From Nitrososphaerota archaeon (lineage in GTDB: Archaea; Thermoproteota; Nitrososphaeria; Nitrososphaerales; JAHFOH01), in contig JAHFOH010000004.1 of NCBI GenBank assembly GCA_023266955.1, positions 1-25,506 on the forward strand: a stretch of DNA of 25,506 bases. Direction: 5' to 3'. The position numbers and the translations under genes were made by a program. Shown in pieces: positions 1 through 5,689 of this stretch; the first letter of the stretch is position 1, and each line of letters begins with the position of its first letter. A model generated the notes under the pieces. That model was not told the origin of the DNA. It did no database searches and was given only the letters and a program-made list of their open reading frames with translations.

Positions 1-1108
1 TGAGACCGCTTCCAGTCAACACTAACACGACTCTACTGTCAGAACTGAGCTTACCGTTTTTTACCAACTTCTGCCAGCCTCCGAAAGCGACGGCTCCACT
101 CGGCTCCGCATAGATTCCTTTCCTAGCTAATTCATTGGTGGCATCAAGAATCTCCCTCTCCTTTAGTGCAATACATTTTCCCCCGACTTGACGGAGGGCT
201 GAGACCATTTCACCTAACCTAGGGGGCTTATGCGATATGAGGGCGTCAGCTACTGTCCCTTGATTTCTGCGTGGCCTGTAATCCCTCCCGTGAAATGCGT
301 GAAAGAGTGGAGATACATTCAGAGGTTGGACAGCCGTTATCGTGGGAATTGACCTAATTGTGCCAGATAGCATCATTTCTTTGAAGCCTTTAATGACTCC
401 TAGGAGAAGTCCGCCAACAGAGACGGGCAAGAAGACGTGTTCTGGAGCATTCCATAGGAGCTGCTCAGCGATTTCGTATGCAAGTGTCTTCATTCCCTCG
501 TTGAAGAAAGGATTCCACACGTGACTGACGTATAGCCCTCTTGCTTTCTGCGCTGCCCTTGACACGTCCTCCCGTGATCCGCGAATCCTGTGAAGTCTTG
601 CGCCATAAGCTGTTATTTGCCTAGCTTTGGCCTCAGAAACTTTCTGAGGAGCGTAAACATCACAACTGAGACCGGCTTTAGCACTATAGGCTGCTACTGA
701 TGCGCCTGCATTTCCTGAAGAGTCTTCTATCAGCCTCTTCTTTACCTTCAACCTTCCAACAATAGTAGATAGCATTGCTGACGATCCTCTGTCCTTGAAG
801 GAGCCCGTTGGCATAACAAAGTCCAGCTTCAACATAGTGTTACCGTGGTTAAGTGAAACAAGGGGGGTGAGACCTTCACCCATGGAAATCAATCTCTCTC
901 CGATAAAGGATAGCATACTTCGATAGCGCCACATAGAGTAATCACTCTCCAGAATTTTCCTCTTATCAAATGGTGTCCGTACTTCAGTCGTCAGAGGGTT
1001 CCCACATTTCCAGCAGCGCCAAGCCAGCTCATTTCGAGATGGCTCTCTACATACTGTACATAATATCTGGAAACTCGGTTGTTCCATCGGTATGTCCGCC
1101 TTGCGCAT
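1..1108 (-). CDS. thrC: Threonine synthase (3' end beyond window)
   Basis: PLP enzyme converting O-phosphohomoserine to threonine in the cytoplasm. The frame is open from ATG at 1108 to the window edge (about 369 codons), so the C-terminus is cut off by the window, not by mutation. An N-terminal zinc-ribbon-like segment carries Cys17, Cys20, Cys32 and Cys35, followed by GEGLTPL and the PLP-lysine motif PTGSFKDRG (Lys about 105), SSGNAGAS, and a glycine-rich PLP-phosphate segment (PVSVGGLLLG). The last visible residues, LTGSGL, match the usual C-terminal LTGxG block. GGAGG lies 12 nt before the ATG, and a TATA-like GCTTATA lies 22 nt before it, so either SD-led or leaderless initiation is possible. 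Hom and Ask, the upstream pathway enzymes, are elsewhere in the window; no homoserine kinase is seen. Diaminopropionate ammonia-lyase or threonine dehydratase are less likely because of the zinc ribbon. Confidence 0.93.
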   Translation of the reverse strand, partial: MRKADIPMEQPSFQILCTVCREPSRNELAWRCWKCGNPLTTEVRTPFDKRKILESDYSMWRYRSMLSFIGERLISMGEGLTPLVSLNHGNTMLKLDFVMPTGSFKDRGSSAMLSTIVGRLKVKKRLIEDSSGNAGASVAAYSAKAGLSCDVYAPQKVSEAKARQITAYGARLHRIRGSREDVSRAAQKARGLYVSHVWNPFFNEGMKTLAYEIAEQLLWNAPEHVFLPVSVGGLLLGVIKGFKEMMLSGTIRSIPTITAVQPLNVSPLFHAFHGRDYRPRRNQGTVADALISHKPPRLGEMVSALRQVGGKCIALKEREILDATNELARKGIYAEPSGAVAFGGWQKLVKNGKLSSDSRVVLVLTGSGL

Positions 1109-1223
1109 GACCTTCTCAATCCTCCTTCCCTATAAGCTAAGATTGTAAATTGAGGCTGAGTCTGAGATCGTAGTACCGATTAAGAAGGATGGTAGAGCTT
1201 TAAGAGTGATAGATGTCGAGAGT

Positions 1224-1244
1224 GACAAACTGAATTAGTTTGTC
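1224..1244. repeat. Perfect inverted repeat, 8-bp arms and 5-nt loop
   Basis: GACAAACT, 5 nt, AGTTTGTC. It lies between the nucleotidyltransferase stop and the thrC start, both on the minus strand. It could be a terminator-like hairpin for the former or an operator for thrC; no T-tract flanks it. The rest of 1109-1346 shows no gene I can support. Confidence 0.45.
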
Positions 1245-1346
1245 GAAGATGACTGAAGACTACTCGAAAGAGCTGCCGAACACATGGCACGACTATGGCA
1301 ATAATCTAAGGTAATCGACTGACTAGCCTGAAAATGATTGCAGGCT

Positions 1347-1838
1347 TTACCGGGTTGCCTTAGGATGGCTGAGTAAATCCGCCAAAATATCCGCGGTCGT
1401 CTCCTTTTTCGCGTTCTTCTTTACCGCCGATAGATTGACCTTCGTGAATCGAATGATGGATTTTACGTCCTGCCTGTCCTTCGAGACCCTTTCCGGGTCA
1501 AGTGTCGCCTTTATCATGCGGAGTTTAGTAAGTAGCAAGCCCTCTGGAGTCTCGTAGTAAGTTGGAAGCCGAAGGATTGAGCCGGATCGTCTCCTCAGAG
1601 GACGGTCTGAGAGTATAATGTCTACAGTGTGCGGGCTCCTAGTATCCTTGAGGGTAATTATCCTGTAACCAGTTCTTAGAGCCGACTCAACTTTGCGTTC
1701 ATTGACCTCAAGACGTGCTTTTTCTAAAGAGGTTAGTAGCCTCGGAAGTTCTTTCCTCGAAATTCTAACTATGACATCTATGTCCATCGTGGTTCTCGGT
1801 TGACCGTAGTAGCTCGAGGCTAAAGCGCCCGTCAGCAT
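1347..1838 (-). CDS. Nucleotidyltransferase-fold protein (toxin-antitoxin-like, MNT/AbiEii type)
   Basis: The opening MLTGALASSYYGQPRTTMDID matches the glycine-motif, R-T-x-DID signature of small nucleotidyltransferases often paired with a short partner protein. The two Asp of DID are the expected metal ligands. The middle (YETPEGLLLTKLRMIKA, then KDRQDVKSII) is the second conserved block. ATG 1838 is the only canonical start, but the frame remains open and conserved-looking upstream to about 1907 (LESFEDLVRR...), and family members normally have such an N-terminal helix before the G-motif. The missing start is discussed under findings: upstream in the same frame there is only AAA-CTG after a TAG. 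Likely partner is the 59-codon ORF just upstream. Target and toxicity are inference. Confidence 0.75.
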   Translation of the reverse strand: MLTGALASSYYGQPRTTMDIDVIVRISRKELPRLLTSLEKARLEVNERKVESALRTGYRIITLKDTRSPHTVDIILSDRPLRRRSGSILRLPTYYETPEGLLLTKLRMIKATLDPERVSKDRQDVKSIIRFTKVNLSAVKKNAKKETTADILADLLSHPKATR

Positions 1839-1907
1839 ATAATTGAAGACGTCATTGTTGAGTCTAGTTACAATTCGCCGAACGAGGTCTTCGAAGCTTT
1901 CCAGTTT

Positions 1908-2087
1908 CTAGACTTCCTGGTGAAGGTTTCTTCCGAATGCAATACGTCTCCGCGCTTGCAAAATTACTTTAACCTCCTCCAGCTTTGGATCCTGATCAAG
2001 GATCGAATCTACACAGATACGGGCTACAACACTACTCATGCTAATAGCCAAATTGACTCTTTCCTCCGCCCTCGACTTCCTCCCCAT
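1908..2087 (-). CDS. Small helical protein, putative partner/antitoxin of the nucleotidyltransferase
   Basis: A 59-residue ORF starting at ATG 2087 with a good SD (GAGGT, about 7 nt upstream). It is charged and helical, with blocks RAEERVNLAISMSSVV and EEVKVILQARRRIAFGR. This resembles small proteins encoded immediately before MNT-type nucleotidyltransferases (ERVxxAxxM...RI...GRxL pattern), a family resemblance recalled rather than searched. It ends in TAG, and the nucleotidyltransferase frame continues directly after that TAG in the same frame. An AT-rich stretch 2100-2120 could hold the promoter. If the pair is a toxin-antitoxin module, this would be the antitoxin. Confidence 0.6.
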   Translation of the reverse strand: MGRKSRAEERVNLAISMSSVVARICVDSILDQDPKLEEVKVILQARRRIAFGRNLHQEV

Positions 2088-2165
2088 TGTTCTGACCTCT
2101 TGTCGTTTGATGAAAGTTTAACTTTTAGTCTTGGGGAGATTGGATGGTATCCTACAGGATTATAG

Positions 2166-2294
2166 CTACTGCTCAGTGTATAGCTCTTCAGCGCCCTTGA
2201 TACAGAGAAATGTAAAAGGATGGCTCACTATGTTCAGAAACTGATGCGCCGTATTGGACGGTACGAAGACCGTCTCCCCCGGTTTCACTTCCAT
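2166..2294 (-). CDS. Cupin C-terminal half, downstream of in-frame TAG
   Basis: The frame continues past the TAG at 2298-2300 as EMEVKPGETVFVPSNTAHQF and ends at TAG 2166-2168. This is the second half of a cupin barrel (the PG...VPxNxxHQF motif with the metal-binding His). The ATG at 2294 is only two codons past the TAG, and GGTGA lies 7 nt before it, a proper SD distance. It could therefore be made as a separate 42-residue polypeptide by reinitiation. Alternatively it is the dead end of a nonsense-mutated gene, or the TAG is read through. Confidence 0.45.
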   Translation of the reverse strand: MEVKPGETVFVPSNTAHQFLNIVSHPFTFLCIKGAEELYTEQ

Positions 2295-2297
2295 CTC

Positions 2298-2522
2298 CTA
2301 GTCACCAACTCTTGCTAATCTCCTTCCCTCGAGAATGTAGACTTGGTGCTCGTAAGGATCTCTATTAAGAGGCGTATAACCACCTGATTCAACTGTGTAG
2401 TGTCTAAGGAAGAATTTCTGAGCGCCGTCGGTTCTATCTATCAGGTATTTCACCACTACTTTGTGAGCGCCTTTCTTCTCTAGAACTTTAGCGTCCTTCT
2501 GCTCAACGTTGATAGCGTACAT
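2298..2522 (-). CDS. Cupin-domain protein, N-terminal half (interrupted by TAG)
   Basis: A 74-residue product ending ILEGRRLARVGD. It carries the first cupin motif: the G...HxH-like metal site appears as PYEHQVYILEG, i.e. one clear His in this motif, followed by the Y-I-L-E-G turn. Cupins of this kind are normally 110-120 residues; here the barrel is cut at TAG 2298-2300 and the remaining strands follow in frame. Start ATG 2522 has GGTGA 9 nt upstream. It lies 11 nt after a small ORF that itself follows asd, so the three are probably cotranscribed. Function is unknown; stand-alone cupins are often sugar or metal-binding enzymes or regulators. It may be a recent pseudogene, a split protein or a sequencing error. 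Confidence 0.6.
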   Translation of the reverse strand: MYAINVEQKDAKVLEKKGAHKVVVKYLIDRTDGAQKFFLRHYTVESGGYTPLNRDPYEHQVYILEGRRLARVGD

Positions 2523-2533
2523 TTCACATTCAC

Positions 2534-2638
2534 CTACATCGCATTCTTAGTAGCTTGGGCATGAAGCTCTGAGAGCTTCCTCGCAGTGTTTTCGTCGAAA
2601 CCAGCCATCCTAAGCCTCTCTACGCGACGTTCATTCAT
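2534..2638 (-). CDS. Small helical ORF between asd and the cupin
   Basis: 34 residues from ATG 2638: charged, amphipathic, containing VERLRMAGFDENTARKLSEL. The same frame is open and equally protein-like for about 25 codons upstream (AENGEDTRAEQAAKELH), reaching into the end of asd, but it has no canonical start there except TTG 2650. It lies in the asd-cupin transcription unit, stopping 11 nt before the cupin ATG. I do not recognise it. Its composition suggests a two-helix domain. The upstream part either starts at an unusual codon or has been frameshifted (an ATG one frame away sits just before this segment). Confidence 0.35.
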   Translation of the reverse strand: MNERRVERLRMAGFDENTARKLSELHAQATKNAM

Positions 2639-2697
2639 ATGTCTATGCAATTCTTTTGCTGCTTGCTCGGCCCTCGTGTCTTCTCCATTCTCGGCGG

Positions 2698-3771
2698 CTA
2701 CAAGTAACCTTCCTTCTTCAGAAGCTCGGCTACAAGAACAGCACCCTTGGCGGCGCCCATCTTTGTGTTATGTGAGACCAACACATACTTAATGCCGTTT
2801 GGAACAGCGTCGTCTCTTCTTAGCCTACCGACAGAAGTTGCCATTCCATCGTAGAGATTTCTGTCAAGCCTGGGCTGAGGTCTCATGGGATCATCGTGCA
2901 ATACGATCATCTCTTTTGGAGCTGAGAGGAGACCTAATTTCGAAATCTCTCCACTCCATTTCTTCATCGCCATCTTCACATCCTCAACGTCGCAGCTCTT
3001 TTTCGTCGAGACTGTAGCAGATTCGGTATGACCGTCCTTTACGTTCACCCTTGTGCAGGTGCTGCTCACGTTGAAATCAGCAGGCTCTACGCTAGATCCA
3101 GACAACTTTCCTAGAATCTTTCGAGTCTCCCTCTGAACCTTCTCCTCCTCACGAGGAATGTAAGGGATCACATTATCTATTACATCTAGCGATAGGACGC
3201 CGGGATTTCTTCCAGCGCCAGACACTGCTTGCATAGAAGTCATGATGACAAAGTTGATTCCGAATCTATCGTAGATCGGCTTTAGTGTTATCGCGAGACC
3301 CGTAGCCGTACAATTCGGTATAGGAGTGATGAATCCCTTCCAGCCTCTCTTCTTCCTCTGAACCTCAAGTAGTCTTACATGCGCATTGTTGACGCCGGGC
3401 ACTAAAACAGGAACGTCTTCTTCATATCTGAATGCGGAGGCAGTGCTTACAACGGCAGTCTTCTCTGCATATTTGGGCTCGAGCACCTTTGCAACATCTG
3501 CCTCTACTCCAGTGAAGATGACATCGTAATTAGAAGGTCTAATACTCGACGAGCTAGTAACCTTCATCCCTCCAACCTCATCGGGCATCTCTTCATCGCA
3601 GTACCAGCCTAGTGCACCGGTTGATTCACTTCTTATCGCATCCGCGTACCTCTTCCCAGCAGAGCGCTCTGATGCTACTAATGCTGAGATCTCGAACCAG
3701 GGATGTTTGTGCAATGCAACTATGAATTGCTGTCCGACTATGCCGGTGGCGCCGACTATCGCAGCTTTCAA
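2698..3771 (-). CDS. asd: Aspartate-semialdehyde dehydrogenase (archaeal type)
   Basis: Reduces aspartyl-4-phosphate to aspartate semialdehyde with NADPH, the branch point to Thr/Met and, in this organism, to aromatic precursors through ADH synthase. 357 residues. The N-terminal Rossmann motif is GATGIVGQQF (residues 7-16); the active-site cysteine is in IPNCTATG (about 152), followed by SMQAVSGAGRNPGV. The C-terminal part keeps NVSSTCTRVNVKDGH, including the His used as acid-base catalyst. Start is TTG 3771, with a TATA box TTATTAAC exactly 26 nt away and no SD, so the mRNA is probably leaderless. Crenarchaeal malonyl-CoA reductase is a close relative; the amino-acid context favours Asd. Confidence 0.93.
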   Translation of the reverse strand: MKAAIVGATGIVGQQFIVALHKHPWFEISALVASERSAGKRYADAIRSESTGALGWYCDEEMPDEVGGMKVTSSSSIRPSNYDVIFTGVEADVAKVLEPKYAEKTAVVSTASAFRYEEDVPVLVPGVNNAHVRLLEVQRKKRGWKGFITPIPNCTATGLAITLKPIYDRFGINFVIMTSMQAVSGAGRNPGVLSLDVIDNVIPYIPREEEKVQRETRKILGKLSGSSVEPADFNVSSTCTRVNVKDGHTESATVSTKKSCDVEDVKMAMKKWSGEISKLGLLSAPKEMIVLHDDPMRPQPRLDRNLYDGMATSVGRLRRDDAVPNGIKYVLVSHNTKMGAAKGAVLVAELLKKEGYL

Positions 3772-3797
3772 CGTAAAATCAGCGAACTAATCTCCGC

Positions 3798-3805
3798 GTT
3801 AATAA
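3798..3805 (-). promoter_or_regulatory. TATA box of asd
   Basis: TTATTAAC on the minus strand, separated from the TTG start by 26 nt. The same octamer with the same spacing precedes the BCAA leader peptide at 7708. Confidence 0.6.
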
Positions 3806-3849
3806 TCCTTTGAATCCATATTCAGTCGTCCTCGGACCTAAGCAAAGTC

Positions 3850-3858
3850 AATAAATAA
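3850..3858 (+). promoter_or_regulatory. TATA box of ilvC
   Basis: AATAAATAA, 28 nt before the TTG start of ilvC. No SD lies between, which fits a leaderless or nearly leaderless transcript. Confidence 0.5.
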
Positions 3859-3886
3859 TCCAATTCTAACCCGGCGCTGAGCCTAA

Positions 3887-4885
3887 TTGGCGAAAATATG
3901 GTACGACGCAGATATCGACCTAGGCAGCATCAAGAGTGAAACTATAGGCGTGCTTGGTTATGGTATCCAGGGCAGCGCCCAAGCTTGTAACATGAAAGAT
4001 TCTGGGCTTAATGTGGTAGTGGGACTGAGGAAGGGTGGGGAGAGCTGGGCAAAAGCCGTGAAGGATGGATGCCAAGTGGCGGAGGTGAGCGAGGTAGCCA
4101 AAAGGGCTGACATTATTCACCTTCTCGTCCCAGACATGGTTCAAGCAAAGCTGTACAGGGATGAAGTGCGACCGCATCTGAAAGAAGGCAAGGCACTCTC
4201 ATTCTCACATGGAGCCGCTATCCACTGGAAGTGGATTGAGCCTCCCAAGTGGGTAGATGTCCTGATGATCGCCCCGAAGGCTCCGGGGCAAAGGATGAGG
4301 GAGCTTTACCTACAACGATCCGGAGTTCCGGCGTTAGTAGCTGTTCATCAAGATTATACTGGAAGAGCGTGGCAGAGAATCCTTGCAGTTGCAAAGGCAA
4401 CTGGGTGCTCTAGAGCTGGATTAATTCAAACAACCTTCAAGGAAGAGGTGGAGACGGACTGGTTTGGAGAGCAGGTGGATCTCTGCGGTGGCGTCGACAG
4501 ACTGATAAGGGTAGCATTTGAAACACTAGTTGAAAGTGGCTATCAACCCGAAGTTGCTTACTTTGAATGCCTACACGAGCTGAAGCTCATAGTCGATCTG
4601 ATTCAAAAGTATGGTATCACTGGTATGTACAATAGAGTAAGTGAAACGGCGCGATATGGAGGGTTGACCAGAGGGAAGGTGGTGATAAGCGAAGGGACAA
4701 AGGAGGCGATGCGAAAAGTTCTATCTGAGATAAAATCTGGAACTTTCGCTAAAGAATGGGTTGCGGCATACGAAAAGGAAGGCCCTAAAGCATTCGGTAA
4801 GTACCTTAGTGATCTAGAGCGGCATCCGATAGAGCAGGTAGGTCAAAGGCTCAGGAAAATGATGCGCCCTGATACAACTGAATAA
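3887..4885 (+). CDS. ilvC: Ketol-acid reductoisomerase
   Basis: Second common step of Val/Ile synthesis: isomerises and NADPH-reduces acetolactate or acetohydroxybutyrate. 332 residues, the short class I length. The Rossmann motif GYGIQGSAQ is at 24-32; the GLRKGGESW loop gives cofactor contacts; the catalytic His is in FSHGAAIHW (near 107). The metal ligands are present in ETDWFGEQ (Asp and Glu) and in YFECLHELK (two Glu), and SETA is kept. Less usual is PKAPGQRMRELYLQ where most members have PKGPG...R.EY. Start is TTG 3887 (the ATG at 3898 is out of frame). It is transcribed alone, divergent from asd and convergent with vapC. Confidence 0.95.
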   Translation: MAKIWYDADIDLGSIKSETIGVLGYGIQGSAQACNMKDSGLNVVVGLRKGGESWAKAVKDGCQVAEVSEVAKRADIIHLLVPDMVQAKLYRDEVRPHLKEGKALSFSHGAAIHWKWIEPPKWVDVLMIAPKAPGQRMRELYLQRSGVPALVAVHQDYTGRAWQRILAVAKATGCSRAGLIQTTFKEEVETDWFGEQVDLCGGVDRLIRVAFETLVESGYQPEVAYFECLHELKLIVDLIQKYGITGMYNRVSETARYGGLTRGKVVISEGTKEAMRKVLSEIKSGTFAKEWVAAYEKEGPKAFGKYLSDLERHPIEQVGQRLRKMMRPDTTE

Positions 4886-4937
4886 TGACGGGACTTAAGG
4901 ACCAGCCACGGACTTCTCGATCAGCTTGTACCTCCAA

Positions 4938-5336
4938 TTATTCAAAAACTCTCCTTAATCCCTTGACGCGATCAAAATCGGTATCGGTAGAGTAGATTTC
5001 GTCTACCCCCATTCCCCTCATGGCTCGGACCGTAAGCGCATCAACGAAGTCTATTGAGTATTCTTCGACATCTTTCGGCGCCTCTAGGAAGTCATTCCAT
5101 GTGTTAGGTAACTTTTGAAGAGCAATATACGAGTTGACGGCCTTGACAAAGGTTTCGACTTCATTCTTGCGTCGGTTGTATTCGAGCCAGTCCACCACTT
5201 CTTGTAGGACAGCTAAGGTTACCAGAGCTTCCTCTCCATTCTCGATCCGCTTGAGGATGACCCTAGAGGTCTCGTAGACGGTTCTGGGCGATTTCACTAG
5301 CACGTAGATGAAGACGTTTGTATCAACGAACCTCAA
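4938..5336 (-). CDS. vapC: PIN-domain ribonuclease toxin (VapC)
   Basis: 132-residue PIN domain. Acidic metal-site residues: Asp5 (FVDTNVFIY), Glu46 (VLQEVVDWL), Asp99 (IDFVDAL) and Asp118/Asp120 (STDTDFD). VapC proteins cleave RNA, commonly initiator tRNA or rRNA, and are held inactive by the upstream antitoxin. Start is TTG 5336, overlapping the antitoxin stop by 4 nt (TTGA), so translation is coupled. It lies between ilvC and ilvD without functional connection to them, a typical mobile toxin-antitoxin insertion. All key residues are present, so it is probably active. Confidence 0.9.
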   Translation of the reverse strand: MRFVDTNVFIYVLVKSPRTVYETSRVILKRIENGEEALVTLAVLQEVVDWLEYNRRKNEVETFVKAVNSYIALQKLPNTWNDFLEAPKDVEEYSIDFVDALTVRAMRGMGVDEIYSTDTDFDRVKGLRRVFE

Positions 5337-5596
5337 CGCCGTCGCCGCTTCCGGTCAAGCCTTGCTGCCGTCGCCTTCCTCAGCTCCTCATCGATAGGTT
5401 CCCTCACTGTGATACCGGCGGTGAGACCACTCAGCGCCTCTGTCGGGTTAAGCAAGGTGTTGGCAGGTAGAATGACTATCCTCCCTCCCAGAGCCTGAAG
5501 GGTCACAGCTTCTCCCTCCTTAATGCCAAGTCTCTCTCTCAACTCCTTCGGAATGGTGATCTTCCCCTTCTGGAGGACCTTAACTTGTATGTCCAA
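5333..5596 (-). CDS. vapB: AbrB/SpoVT-type antitoxin (VapB)
   Basis: 87 residues. N-terminal swapped-hairpin DNA-binding domain of about 45 residues with the hallmark KGKITIPKELRERLGIKEG. The C-terminal tail (EPIDEELRKATAARLDRKRRRR) is helical and very basic at its end, probably the VapC-binding part. VapB binds and neutralises VapC and usually represses its own promoter. Start is TTG 5596, with TTAGATAA 28 nt upstream and no SD, again leaderless-looking. Overlaps vapC by 4 nt. Confidence 0.9.
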   Translation of the reverse strand: MDIQVKVLQKGKITIPKELRERLGIKEGEAVTLQALGGRIVILPANTLLNPTEALSGLTAGITVREPIDEELRKATAARLDRKRRRR

Positions 5597-5624
5597 GACA
5601 ACTCGCTAAAGACATCTACGTCGG

Positions 5625-5632
5625 TTATCTAA
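5625..5632 (-). promoter_or_regulatory. Probable TATA box of vapBC
   Basis: TTAGATAA on the minus strand, 28 nt before the vapB TTG. Autoregulation would place a VapB operator nearby; no clear palindrome was seen. Confidence 0.35.
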
Positions 5633-5689
5633 AAGGATTACCCCAGAAGATTTCCCCGTAAGGTACCATACGATACCCCATGGTTAGCC

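Noticed and set aside
1109..1346. Threonine leader peptide before thrC (short ORF MCSAALSSSLQSSS on minus)
   Set aside because: Ser-rich with only one Thr, no SD and no placement after a TATA box, so it does not match the pattern seen at ilvB.
1920..2165. Plus-strand ORF opposite the small partner protein
   Set aside because: Antisense to the SD-led 59-codon ORF; composition is not protein-like.
2166..2522. Pyrrolysine recoding of TAG as a genome-wide explanation for the split cupin and the TAG before the nucleotidyltransferase
   Set aside because: TAG is an ordinary stop for asd, leuD, the aminotransferase, the acetamidase, pheA and ask2 in this window, so TAG is not avoided as expected in heavy Pyl users. 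Local readthrough remains possible but needs pyl genes.
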